The notes beneath the pieces were generated by a model, which saw only the letters and a program-made list of their open reading frames with translations, did no database searches and was not told the origin of the DNA. 64,000 bases of DNA from Enterocloster clostridioformis (GTDB taxonomy: Bacteria; Bacillota; Clostridia; Lachnospirales; Lachnospiraceae): NCBI RefSeq assembly GCF_020297485.1, contig NZ_JAIWZC010000001.1, positions 2,294,001 to 2,358,000 on the forward strand. The letters run 5' to 3'. Positions 55,608 through 64,000 of this stretch are shown piece after piece; the first letter of the stretch is position 1; every line of letters starts with the position of its first letter. A program made the translations under genes and the position numbers.

Positions 55608-56363
55608 CTATGAATTTGTTTCTTCACTTATATATAGGTCTTGATATGCTAAAACAATATTCTTTGTCCAATATCTATAATATCTTTTACTCCTATTTAG
55701 AAGTATATATATTCCTAGAATGAGCACCACATCCAAACTTATAAATGATAATATTAAATCTTGTCTTTTAAGAATCATAAATTCTATTTCGAATGCTAAT
55801 GCCAAACATAAAATAAGCATAATTGCAACTCCTAATGTAGCACATGTATTATAAATCACATTTAGTTTTACATATTCATTTGCTCTCTTCCGCCTCTGCA
55901 TATCCATATTAATTTTATGAAATAATGAGCGACTCTCTTCTCTTTGCTTTTCCTTATCATTTAACGTAAAATCACTTCCTTTTAACTTAATATACATTGG
56001 CATCAATACTTGGATTTGTTCTTGCTCAAAAACACCACCTTGGTAATCCAGCAAAAGCTCTATAGGCTTCCCATGTTTATACATAACCCTGTTCTTAAAT
56101 ATACTACTAAATTCGTGTAGAAGTAATCCCACAAAATAAGAGCTTAAAAGAAAGATCAGTAATTCATATACTGTTCCTGGCTCATATATATAAGATTTAC
56201 AAAAAAGAAATGTTCGTTCAATCACGCTTGTTGTGTTTTTTACTTGTTCTGGTAATGACAACATATAATCAAAAATTGTTTTAAATAATAGCTGGAAAAT
56301 TGCACCTGGAAAAAGTACAGTCCAGATATCATATAAGCCCATTTTCTCTATTAACTTATCCAT
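55608..56363 (-). CDS. Four-helix membrane protein of the defence operon
   Basis: 251 residues from the ATG at 56363 (GAGGG nine bases before). Predicted membrane helices around 15-32 (DIWTVLFPGAIFQLLF), 68-90 (VYELLIFLLSSYFVGLLL), 180-200 (TLGVAIMLILCLALAF) and 208-230 (LILSFISLDVVLILGIYIL), with a basic, charged cytoplasmic segment between the second and third. No known domain. It is the first gene of the five-gene operon, 48 bases before the radical SAM gene. It could be the membrane effector or an anchor. Function unknown. Confidence 0.65.
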   Translation of the reverse strand: MDKLIEKMGLYDIWTVLFPGAIFQLLFKTIFDYMLSLPEQVKNTTSVIERTFLFCKSYIYEPGTVYELLIFLLSSYFVGLLLHEFSSIFKNRVMYKHGKPIELLLDYQGGVFEQEQIQVLMPMYIKLKGSDFTLNDKEKQREESRSLFHKINMDMQRRKRANEYVKLNVIYNTCATLGVAIMLILCLALAFEIEFMILKRQDLILSFISLDVVLILGIYILLNRSKRYYRYWTKNIVLAYQDLYISEETNS

Positions 56364-56713
56364 GTTATTTACCCTCACATTTTATTATTCATTGTTAAAT
56401 TAATCATAAATATTAGATTGTAGTTGTATAACTCTTACACCATCTTAACATATTATCCCACTCTTTACTATCTAAAAATATATTATGAATACTCCCTCAC
56501 GTACCATCTGCTCATAAGACCTACCAATTTATATACTACCTTCTGCTACGCAACTCAAAGAACCGAATCATCTGATCTAATCCCTCCTCTCTCTACAACT
56601 ATTATATGGGAACTGAAATAAAATCGCAGCATATTTTAAAAGTAAGTAAGTAATAATCCGTATCTTGACAAAATAAGAAATCCCCCAGCACTTACCGGGG
56701 GAAGATCTGTTTT

Positions 56714-58363
56714 TTACTTTTTAAGTTTGCTGCGGCAATCATCAGGCAGATTGGAGGACCATGGGAGAAGCTCCAGCATTTCTTCCTTTGCCGGAAACGC
56801 ACCGAGTTCTTTCATCTTTTCCATCACATATGTGAGATAGTTGTATGGCTTCAGTCCATTCAGAAGCGCAGTTTCTGTGATGCTGTACACAGTCGCACTG
56901 GCCTGTGCCCCGCGGATGCTTTTGGCAAACAGCCAGCTGCGTCTCCCTATGGCAAAATTTTTCAGTGCCCGCTCTGCAGCTAGATTGTCAATACTCAGAT
57001 GGCCATCTTCCAGATACCTTTTCAGATAGGTTTCCTGGTTCAGCGTATACAGGACCGCCTCTCCGATCTTAGAAGATCTGTCCACAGCTTCCTCCAGGGT
57101 ATGAAGCCACTCAAAGAAAGCCTCTAAAAGCGGCTTTGCCTGCTTTTGACGCTCTTCATACCTTTCTTCCGGTGACTTGTCACGGATCATCTCTTCGATC
57201 TTATAGAACATCCCGATCCGTGCCATTGCCTGATATGCGGTTGTTTCCTTCAGCTGCTCTTTGGTAAAGTCCTTTTTCAAAACGGTCAGGGATTCATCAA
57301 ATCTGCGCCTCGCATGGGCCATGCATCCTGTCACGGTGATCCTTTCCGGAAGGCTGTGGTATGCCTGGTATCCATCGCAGGTGAAATATCCCTGGTACTG
57401 ATCCCCAAGGAATTCCACCGGATGATATCCCGCCCGGGTTCTTTCGTATTGGAAGAGGACCATCCGGGGTGCGCCGCTGTATTCATCAGTGAGATAGACC
57501 CACATCCAGTTCTGGGTGGAACCTTTCTGTTCCGGCTCATCGATTACCTGAACACGGGTTTCATCCCCATGAGCGTACCGGCTCCGGAGGAATTCTTCCT
57601 TCATCAGTTCATAAAGCGGCTGCAGATACCGGTCCGCACACTGGATGATCCAATTCGCCATGGTCTTTGTGGAAAGGTTCAGGCCGTAACGGGCGAATTC
57701 CCGTTCCTGACGCGCAAGGGGCATGCCGCCCACATACTTTGCGTTCATGATGCCTGCCGCCAGGGATGGTGTTGCCACACTGCCTTTGAGAAGGGAAGGC
57801 GCCTTTTCCGGACGTTTCATCGCCCCGCATTTTGGGCAGCTGTAAACATAGGTGACCTCCTCCACCACTTCAAACCGTGCAGGCACAAACTTCAGGCGCT
57901 TCACCGTCTCTTTTGTCACGACTTTATATTTGGTATTGCAGTCCGGACAGTTTCGGTCCGCGCCGGTCAGCTTATACTCAATTACTTCCGTTGTCTCAAA
58001 GGCGGAAAGATCTTCCTCCTTTTTGCCGGAACGTTTCTTTCTTTTATAGGAAGACGGATGGATCTCCTCCATTTCCGGCTCCGGCGCATCAGGCTCTGCT
58101 TCCTGCTCTGCCTCGTTAAAAAGGTTCAGCTGCGTATAGCCATCCGCATATTTTTCGCTGGATGGGCCAAACTGTTTCCGCTGCGCAAGAGTCAGACGGT
58201 CAGAAAGCATCGCGTTCAGGAATTCCAGTTCCTTTGTTTTTTCTTCGAGGATCTGGATCTTTGTTTCCTGTTTCTGATAATGCTCCCGCATGGTTTTCAT
58301 CAGGGAGATGATATCCTCCCTGCTCATCTTGTTCAGTTGTTCCTCTGTAAAAAGCGGATCCAT
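56714..58363 (-). CDS. tnpC: IS66 TnpC transposase (copy C)
   Basis: 549 residues, complete DDE transposase with the zinc motif and C-terminal IS66 domain. It differs from copy A in a few residues (for example Thr for Ala in VEEVTYVYSC, Glu for Asp in LHTLEEAVDR). Confidence 0.93.
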   Translation of the reverse strand: MDPLFTEEQLNKMSREDIISLMKTMREHYQKQETKIQILEEKTKELEFLNAMLSDRLTLAQRKQFGPSSEKYADGYTQLNLFNEAEQEAEPDAPEPEMEEIHPSSYKRKKRSGKKEEDLSAFETTEVIEYKLTGADRNCPDCNTKYKVVTKETVKRLKFVPARFEVVEEVTYVYSCPKCGAMKRPEKAPSLLKGSVATPSLAAGIMNAKYVGGMPLARQEREFARYGLNLSTKTMANWIIQCADRYLQPLYELMKEEFLRSRYAHGDETRVQVIDEPEQKGSTQNWMWVYLTDEYSGAPRMVLFQYERTRAGYHPVEFLGDQYQGYFTCDGYQAYHSLPERITVTGCMAHARRRFDESLTVLKKDFTKEQLKETTAYQAMARIGMFYKIEEMIRDKSPEERYEERQKQAKPLLEAFFEWLHTLEEAVDRSSKIGEAVLYTLNQETYLKRYLEDGHLSIDNLAAERALKNFAIGRRSWLFAKSIRGAQASATVYSITETALLNGLKPYNYLTYVMEKMKELGAFPAKEEMLELLPWSSNLPDDCRSKLKK

Positions 58364-58510
58364 AACACAGCCTCAACTTTCTGAAATCTCTGCCAGAAAG
58401 TATACCAGAAAAAGCATTCCGTTCCTATAGGAAACTGCATTCCGGGACGGAGGAAAATCCGCCCAAAACAAAGTGATTTTCGGCTTTTTGCGAATTGACA
58501 GGATCCGGGC

Positions 58511-58864
58511 TCATATGACGATCTTCGGGTGACGTTCTTCAAATGCGCCGCTGGGGTTCAGGGATAAACCATCGCACAGCCAATGGATCTCTTTCAGCGT
58601 AACTTTCTGCAGTTCATCCGGTGTGTCAGGCCAATGGAAGGAATCGCGGTCCAGCCGTTTCATCAGGATCCAAAACCCTGACCCGTCCCACTGAAGGATC
58701 TTGAGCAATGTGCGCCTGCGATTGCAGAACGCGAACATACAGCGGGAGTACGGATCGAGATGGAATTTCAGTTTGATGATGGCCGCTAAACCAGTGCAGC
58801 TCTTCCGGAGGTCCGTGCAGCCACATGCCAGATAGACCGTAGTACTTCCGGAAAAATCAAGCAT
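58511..58864 (-). CDS. tnpB: IS66 TnpB (copy C)
   Basis: 117 residues, identical to that of copy A. Overlaps tnpA by eight bases; 147-base gap to tnpC. Confidence 0.9.
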   Translation of the reverse strand: MLDFSGSTTVYLACGCTDLRKSCTGLAAIIKLKFHLDPYSRCMFAFCNRRRTLLKILQWDGSGFWILMKRLDRDSFHWPDTPDELQKVTLKEIHWLCDGLSLNPSGAFEERHPKIVI

Positions 58865-59228
58865 AGTTCTTTAAGGCCTGAAGCAGGGCAGTCAACAGTC
58901 TGGCTGGACAGTCCGCAGCAGCTTCAATCCGGATATTTTCCGGGAGACAGAGCATCACAGGAGGTTTTCCTGTACCTGCTGTACTGAAATGGAGTTCATG
59001 TTCCGAAGGGAGCTTTGCAAACACCGGATCAGAAGCACTTTCTGTCTCAGCTGCTTCTGACTGGAGCTTTCGGATCCAGTAACCCAGTGTAGACTGTGGG
59101 ATTCCATTCTGCTGACACCATTCTTTGCGGGATAAACCGCTTTCCTGAAAAGCATGGAACCGGTCTGCCCAAAGGTCAGCCTTTGAGGTTACATTGTCAT
59201 TCGTATTTATTGGTATCACCTCCATCAT
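58857..59228 (-). CDS. tnpA: IS66 TnpA (copy C)
   Basis: 123 residues, identical to copy A, with helix-turn-helix. Same internal GGAGGTGA at the 5-prime end as in copies A and B. Confidence 0.85.
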   Translation of the reverse strand: MMEVIPINTNDNVTSKADLWADRFHAFQESGLSRKEWCQQNGIPQSTLGYWIRKLQSEAAETESASDPVFAKLPSEHELHFSTAGTGKPPVMLCLPENIRIEAAADCPARLLTALLQALKNYA

Positions 59229-59358
59229 TTGAACTTATCTTATCAAATGTGGATGGAAATTTGCAGATACTGATTATTACCTACTTACTTTTAAAACGTC
59301 TATTCTTTTCATGTTAAGTTACTGTCTTGGCCTATATTTAAACGTTGTATTGAAAGAC

Positions 59359-60987
59359 TTACATTAAAAGCTGCCGCTCCTGCCCAATTTGACTTCCGCC
59401 CAGGCAGTCCCGCCGAAACTCCTCCTCTGTTTTTATAAACAGGTTGTCATTATTGTCTGTATCCCAGAACCCAATATAAATCTCACCCTTCTCCGTCCGA
59501 ATAGGCCGGTAAAACAGTTCTTCTCCCCAGCCACTATCCGCCATCGCCTTCCACTCTTCCATCACTGCCGCCAATTCCCGATCATTTAATTCTCCGTAAG
59601 TTCGTACTGTAAGCACACCCCAAAGGCTGCCGGCATATGCTTCTACATCTGGCATCATGGATACAACCCGTTTTTTAAGCAGTTCAGAATATAGATATTC
59701 TGCCAGCCCCTTCTCGAGGCAGTTTTTTAAGCTGGCCTGGATCTTTTCCCGGATCATGCTTTCATACGAGAGAAGCTCCTCCCCGCTTAAAAGCTCCGGC
59801 ACAAAGGATTCACTTTCATTCCAATAGGCAGTTACAGCCAATGAATTGTACAGACGGAACTCCTGAACAGACGGGCTCATTTCCTGTATCGGATGTCCCT
59901 TGCAAATCAACGTGCCAAATGTTGTCTCCACCGGCCCGTTTTCTTTCATTTTCTGCAAACCATATTCCTGGAGACGGACATATGGTTCCAGCTCCTTCTC
60001 GATGTAAATCTGATGTAGATTCAACAGATACTTCGCATAGCTCTCCACAGACAACTTCTGAACTGAAAGGAACTCATAGTCCTTATAATTACGGATAATC
60101 CGACACGCTGCGTCTGCATCCCTTGGAACCTCCGCTTCTAGTGAAGCCAGAAGTTTCTTTCTCGACACAGTGGATTTATCTGCCAGGTTCTGTATCTCCA
60201 TTGCAATCTGGTTCAGCTCCCTAAATGTGAGCCTTGGAGGTAAGAACTGATCCAACTCCCAGATATTGCTGAGATAATCTGCCTCCTCATCACCATCATA
60301 TGTTCTGCACTTCTCCTCCAGAGCCTCCAGCTGTTTCTCCGTCATAGGGAAGTAAAAACAGCTCTTTTCCGAATACCTCTTATCAAATGCCAGATACACT
60401 CGGAATACGGCTGATCCAGGCTGCACCACTTCCGGATTCTGCTTCGTTCCCACTGCTGGTTTTGGCGCCTTGATTCTTGTGACGAGTCCCTCATCTGTCA
60501 ACCGCTCACTGGCTTTCATATTCAAACGGCCATATGCTTCATAATCAAAATAGCCGGTCAATTCCACCGGTAGCGTTCTTCCCTCCCGCTCAAACAGATA
60601 ATACCCACACTGTTCCAGGGATTTTATCTCTGGATGGCATTCGTACTGGTCTAAATGGTCCATTGCCTCCACAATCCGCAGCAAGGAATCCGGCTTTTCA
60701 TTCTGCAGTACAGTCTCGAATACAGCCCGCTCCTGTTCCGACCAGGAACCAAGCTCTGCGGCAAGGTAGTTTAACTGCCCCAGGTTTGAATCCTGAAACA
60801 CAAATTCTCCAATTAACAGATGAGCCAGACCAGCCACCGGCGCTTTCACATCCCCTATGAATGGAATCATTCTGGAAGGATGATACCCGGCCAATTCCTT
60901 CTGGACCTGCTCTGCCTGTTCCTCCGAGGCCGGCAGCTTCATCCAGATTCCGCCATCCCAGTTTTCACGCTTCACAAACACTTCCAT
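59359..60987 (-). CDS. ArdA-like antirestriction protein of a conjugative element
   Basis: 542 residues. The N-terminus (WDGGIWMKLPASEEQAEQ, VQKELAGYHPSRMI) and the central segment (FLPPRLTFRELNQIAMEIQN) resemble the ArdA-like domains found in Firmicutes conjugative elements; the protein is longer than classical ArdA (about 170), as is usual for these. ArdA mimics DNA and blocks type I restriction during transfer. The overall charge is acidic, as expected. It lies between IS66 copy C and the MITE-split gene, on the same strand as the recombinases. Confidence 0.7.
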   Translation of the reverse strand: MEVFVKRENWDGGIWMKLPASEEQAEQVQKELAGYHPSRMIPFIGDVKAPVAGLAHLLIGEFVFQDSNLGQLNYLAAELGSWSEQERAVFETVLQNEKPDSLLRIVEAMDHLDQYECHPEIKSLEQCGYYLFEREGRTLPVELTGYFDYEAYGRLNMKASERLTDEGLVTRIKAPKPAVGTKQNPEVVQPGSAVFRVYLAFDKRYSEKSCFYFPMTEKQLEALEEKCRTYDGDEEADYLSNIWELDQFLPPRLTFRELNQIAMEIQNLADKSTVSRKKLLASLEAEVPRDADAACRIIRNYKDYEFLSVQKLSVESYAKYLLNLHQIYIEKELEPYVRLQEYGLQKMKENGPVETTFGTLICKGHPIQEMSPSVQEFRLYNSLAVTAYWNESESFVPELLSGEELLSYESMIREKIQASLKNCLEKGLAEYLYSELLKKRVVSMMPDVEAYAGSLWGVLTVRTYGELNDRELAAVMEEWKAMADSGWGEELFYRPIRTEKGEIYIGFWDTDNNDNLFIKTEEEFRRDCLGGSQIGQERQLLM

Positions 60988-61042
60988 TTAAGCCCTGCTC
61001 CCTTCCTCATTCCTTCTATAATTTATATATGGTTCCGATGAT

Positions 61043-61644
61043 TTAAGTAAGGATATTACTCGGCAGCACTCCCACCTGTTCATTCTGCCCCTGGGATTCT
61101 CCTTCCTTCTGTCCCTGAACTAGTATAACTCGATTTTAATAAGTTTACATTATTATCCTGAAAACCAAGGGAAACGTGCGCCCAAAGCACGGACACGTAA
61201 GCCAAGAAATCAGATTACTACCAATGCTTAAATTGTAAACTTATTTAAATCGAGTTATACTAGTTCTTCCGACTGAAACAGGGACAGATATCCATTGACC
61301 GCCTCCGCTATCTTCTGGTAGTCCTCCTCTTCCATCTCACAATTCCACCAGACAGAATCCTTATACGATCTCAGTTCTGGCCCTGCCATCCGTTCCCCTT
61401 CCGTTTCTTGTTTCAGACCGGTCACATCACTGATTAAAAACTTCATCTGATCCACCAGTCCATTTGTTCGCTCCAGCACAGAGACGGTAAGACGGGTATA
61501 TCCACTGTCCAGGAAGCCCTGTCCCAGCTCAATCTTACCTCTAAGATTCTCATCCAGTCTCCCATAGCAGGCTTTCCCCACATAGTGCATATCCTGCATT
61601 GCAATCCGCCCATCAAACATCTTTTTCAACTCTTCTGATACCAT
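61043..61644 (-). pseudogene. Conjugative-element protein gene split by a MITE
   Basis: The frame from 61644 runs 129 residues (MVSEELKKMFDGRIAMQDMH, VLERTNGLVDQMKFLISD) and stops inside the MITE. Deleting the MITE and one CTAG restores a longer frame ending LVQGQKEGESQGQNEQVGV and LPSNILT at 61043, 153 residues in all. It resembles a family of accessory proteins (DUF6674-like) that accompany ArdA-type genes in Firmicutes conjugative elements; the name is tentative. The loss affects only the hydrophilic tail, so a shortened protein may still work. Confidence 0.7.
61120..61263. mobile_element. CTAG-flanked MITE, family 1, copy 2 (136 bp)
   Basis: Body 61124-61259 between CTAG at 61120-61123 and 61260-61263. 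It differs from copy 1 (reverse orientation) at two of 136 positions. Terminal inverted repeats of about 28 bases. It interrupts the coding sequence of the gene above, again with exact restoration when removed. Confidence 0.92.
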
Positions 61645-61702
61645 TCTGCTGTTCCTCCGCTTCTATCGTTCCTTTACCGCTCTGTAATGCCAACAATAAA
61701 AC

Positions 61703-61739
61703 CCCCAGCTGTGATAGAAATATCACACTATGTCTGGGG
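61703..61739 (-). terminator. Terminator behind the serine recombinase
   Basis: Outer stem CCCCAG/CTGGGG and a perfect inner stem TGTGATA/TATCACA with a four-base loop. On the minus strand GTTTTATTG follows. It lies 60 bases after the recombinase stop. Confidence 0.6.
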
Positions 61740-61801
61740 ACTTTATTCTTACCACTGTCAGGATCCCGGCAGGCAGGAACCCGTTGATTCTGCCGCCGGC
61801 C

Positions 61802-63457
61802 TTAGTCATAATCGTTGATTCTCTGTGTCATTACAATCCCTGAGTGGAACTGGATTTCAATCTTATCTTCGCTGATTACCTTGATACCCTTAATCAGCCG
61901 TCTGACCAGTTCATCGTCAAACTGGCGTTTTAGGTAGTTGGTCTTTTGGATATACTGGCCCATGCCTTCCACTCTCTGGTCGTAAGCTTCGGCCAGCTGT
62001 TTTTCCCGGATTAGCTCTGTTCTTTTTTTCTTGAGAGCCCGGATCTGGTCCGCGATCTCCCGGTACGCCCGGTCGAATTCCTCGTCGGCGCTCTCTGTTT
62101 TGGCGCTGTCCTCAATTAGGGCCAGCATCTGTTTCTGCAGCGCATCGATCTTCTCATCATATTCGGTCGGTTCCACGTTATCCGAGTAGCTGCCCAGGAT
62201 CCGGATGACATTATCCCGGAAGGCATCGATAAACTCCCCTTCATCCTTTACCACGGAGTTGACGGCCTCCATAATCGCTTCATGGAGCGTCTTTTCTTCC
62301 AGGCTTGGGGAATGCTTGCACTTCTTGGTTCCGCTCTTCAAGCGGCTGTAACAGCGCCACACCGGCTTCTTTGTCCCGCCGTTCACCCAGACCTGCCTAC
62401 GGTAAGGCTGTCCGCACTCCTTACAGTACATGATGTCAGCCAGCACATACTTGGAACTGTATTTTCCCCGGATGGTGGTTCCCTTCTTGTTTGCCGGACG
62501 ATAAACATTCGCCCGGCGGGCCCGTTCCTCCTGTACCTGGTAAAACAGTTCCCGAGGGATAATCGCTTCATGGTTGCCTTCGATGTAAAACTGCGGTACG
62601 ATTCCTTTATTGACCGCCCTCTTCTTTTCCAGGAAATCCACGGTATAGGTTTTTTGCAGCAGCGCATCTCCCATATATTTTTCATTCATCAGCATCTTGG
62701 AAATCACCGTGGCATGCCATACGGTGTTTCCTGTCACAGTCCGGATTCCTTCTTTTGTAAATGTCTCTGCAATTTTGTTAATGCTGTTTCCTTCCAGGTA
62801 TAATCGGAAGATCCTGCGGACCAGCTTTGCCTCATCTGGCACAATGACCAGATTTCCTTCTTCATCTTTGGTGTATCCCAGAAATTTATTGTGATTTACA
62901 TACACCACTCCGTTTTCAAACTGCCTCACATACCCCCAGTGGACATTTTCACTCAAATTCCGGCTTTCCTCCTGGGCCTGGCTGCTTAAAATGGTGATCA
63001 GCATTTCCCCGCCATCCCCCAGGGTATTGATGTTCTCCTTTTCAAAATACACGGCGATATTCTTTGCCTTTAATTTTCGGATATGGGTAAGGGAGTCTAC
63101 CGTGTTCCTGGCAAAGCGGCTGATGGATTTTGTGATGACCATATCAATTTTTCCTGCCATACAGTCATCAATCATTGCTTGAAAGTCATTCCGCTTACGG
63201 GTCATGGTGGCGCTCTTCCCGTCATCTGCATAGATTCCTGCAAACCCCCATTCCGGGTTGCTGTTGATTTTTTCTGTATAATAATTCACCTGTGCTTCAT
63301 AGCTGGTCTCCTGCTGTTCCTGCAAGGTACTGACCCGGCAGTAGGCGGCTACCCGCAGCCGCTTATATTGGGCCCTTGTATCACGGCTGTATTCCGGATT
63401 GGCTGGAATTACAGAGATGTTTTTCTTTACAACGGTTTCTGTTCTGGCCCGTCTCAT
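61802..63457 (-). CDS. Large serine recombinase
   Basis: 551 residues. Resolvase-type catalytic domain (RVAAYCRVSTLQEQQETSYE with the nucleophile serine, DMVITKSISRFARNTVDSL, GGEMLITILSSQAQEES), recombinase domain, zinc ribbon (MYCKECGQPYRRQVW and WRCYSRLKSGTKKCKHS) and a C-terminal coiled coil (about 440-510). Such enzymes integrate and excise Tn1549/CTn-like elements and phages. It starts inside the 3-prime end of the preceding recombinase gene (77-base overlap). Confidence 0.93.
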   Translation of the reverse strand: MRRARTETVVKKNISVIPANPEYSRDTRAQYKRLRVAAYCRVSTLQEQQETSYEAQVNYYTEKINSNPEWGFAGIYADDGKSATMTRKRNDFQAMIDDCMAGKIDMVITKSISRFARNTVDSLTHIRKLKAKNIAVYFEKENINTLGDGGEMLITILSSQAQEESRNLSENVHWGYVRQFENGVVYVNHNKFLGYTKDEEGNLVIVPDEAKLVRRIFRLYLEGNSINKIAETFTKEGIRTVTGNTVWHATVISKMLMNEKYMGDALLQKTYTVDFLEKKRAVNKGIVPQFYIEGNHEAIIPRELFYQVQEERARRANVYRPANKKGTTIRGKYSSKYVLADIMYCKECGQPYRRQVWVNGGTKKPVWRCYSRLKSGTKKCKHSPSLEEKTLHEAIMEAVNSVVKDEGEFIDAFRDNVIRILGSYSDNVEPTEYDEKIDALQKQMLALIEDSAKTESADEEFDRAYREIADQIRALKKKRTELIREKQLAEAYDQRVEGMGQYIQKTNYLKRQFDDELVRRLIKGIKVISEDKIEIQFHSGIVMTQRINDYD

Positions 63458-64000
63458 CCGGTTTCCTCCCTTCTGCTGCTTCTCGGATAGGAAGCTCGAT
63501 TTTTACACCATTCATTAATTCAAATTCGAACCGTCTGTCCTTGTGAACGGTAATCCGATGTATCGTTGCCTTAAAAAGTTCACTATTAAATTCTTTTTGG
63601 AGTGGGTTTTCTTCCAGGACTGTTTTCAGTTTTTCTGTCTGGTAATTCTGGTACTGAATTCTGGACACCCGGTACTGTAATCTGGCCCGCTCATAAATCA
63701 GCCGTACCATCTCCTCGGATGGATACTCCGGCTTTTCCTCCAATTCCTGCAGCTTTCTGGTCAGTTCTGCCACCTCACGGCTATATGGCAGGCCCTGCAC
63801 GATGGTTTCCGGCTCTATTTGGAACCTCCCATCCTTCACCCCTCTCATCAGTTCCATAAATGCTTGGATGATCTGACTGTCTACCAGGAATATGTTCCGG
63901 CAGCACACCCTATTTTCATTTATGTAGTGCTTACATTTCCAGACGATTTTTTCTCCCGGCTGTCCGCAGTGCTCCACGTACCGGCGGTAGGGCTGCCCGC
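63381..64000 (-). CDS. Large serine recombinase, C-terminal part (runs off window)
   Basis: The frame is open to the right edge. It begins at the edge with QPYRRYVEHCGQPGEKIVWK and CKHYINENRVCCRN (zinc ribbon), followed by a coiled-coil region (VAELTRKLQELEEKPEYPSE) and a C-terminal strand-rich tail (ITVHKDRRFEFELMNGVKIE). The catalytic domain lies outside. Two successive, overlapping serine recombinase genes are common at one end of clostridial integrative elements; both may be needed for integration and excision. Confidence 0.85.
   Translation of the reverse strand, partial: GQPYRRYVEHCGQPGEKIVWKCKHYINENRVCCRNIFLVDSQIIQAFMELMRGVKDGRFQIEPETIVQGLPYSREVAELTRKLQELEEKPEYPSEEMVRLIYERARLQYRVSRIQYQNYQTEKLKTVLEENPLQKEFNSELFKATIHRITVHKDRRFEFELMNGVKIELPIREAAEGRKPDETGQNRNRCKEKHLCNSSQSGIQP

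Larger units (their letters stand above)
56642..59288 (-). mobile_element. IS66-family insertion sequence, copy C (2,647 bp)
   Basis: Complete copy in reverse orientation. Flanked by a perfect eight-base target duplication TTTTAAAA (56634-56641 and 59289-59296), so it is a simple, probably recent insertion and confirms the element's boundaries. It separates the defence island from the conjugative-element genes. Confidence 0.96.

Noticed and set aside
32413..59228. Possible composite transposon made by the IS66 copies
   Set aside because: Only copy C has a target duplication, and copies A and B lie within rearranged debris, so there is no evidence that two copies moved the DNA between them as a unit.

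Overview
The window looks like the chromosome of a gut Lachnospiraceae-type clostridium (Clostridium cluster XIVa, Enterocloster-like). This rests on the strong GGAGG ribosome sites, the mix of sugar-uptake loci with a roughly balanced base composition, the clostridial IS66/IS256 load and the paired large serine recombinases. No rRNA, tRNA or CRISPR array was seen, and the genus call is inference.

Left part (1-26 kb) is mostly metabolic. 1-0.9 kb holds a small AT-rich operon of unknown genes cut by the window edge. 1.4-5.9 kb is the remainder of a glycosaminoglycan-type locus (LacI regulator, heparinase II/III-like enzyme, PTS EIID, and an EIIC that has lost its N-terminal half). Then come ribosomal protein L25/Ctc (6.3-6.9 kb), a histidine kinase/response regulator pair divergent from a three-gene BcrA/LanFEG-type ABC exporter (7.0-11.8 kb), and a beta-galactoside locus (AraC, GPH symporter, LacZ, divergent AraC; 11.9-18.5 kb). 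After a dead toxin-antitoxin pair follows one long operon (19.7-26.0 kb): GntR regulator, lipoprotein sugar-binding protein, two permeases, split transketolase and a cupin.

Middle part (26-41 kb) is a graveyard of mobile DNA: an IS701-like fragment, a retron-type reverse transcriptase that has lost its catalytic core, a SAP-domain gene, a Mef-like MFS pump, a RhuM remnant, a frameshifted CobW gene, two intact 2,647-bp IS66 copies, pieces of a second IS66 type, solo IS66 ends, a DDE transposase remnant and a truncated IS256.

41-56.4 kb is a markedly AT-rich defence island, all on the minus strand: two RhuM-family genes, a frameshifted PD-(D/E)XK nuclease gene, a DUF262/Schlafen-AlbA_2 gene with an internal deletion, a retron whose reverse transcriptase is fused to an N-terminal nucleoside-deoxyribosyltransferase-like domain and which has a recognisable msr/msd RNA immediately upstream, and a tightly packed five-gene operon (membrane protein, B12-type radical SAM enzyme, HD phosphohydrolase, DNA methyltransferase, DUF4062-NACHT STAND ATPase). 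The fused retron and the five-gene operon are the best candidates for an undescribed system.

56.6-64 kb holds a third intact IS66 with a perfect 8-bp target duplication, followed by genes of an integrative conjugative element (ArdA-like antirestriction protein, a gene split by a MITE, two overlapping large serine recombinase genes, the second running off the window).

Three non-coding inverted-repeat elements (two families) are each flanked by CTAG on both sides. Two are 136 bp and nearly identical (one in a dead IS66 transposase, one in the conjugative-element gene), and one of 159 bp sits in the loop of a stem-loop inside the ABC operon. A separate repeat of about 70-100 bp recurs four times, each time directly behind a RhuM gene or RhuM remnant.
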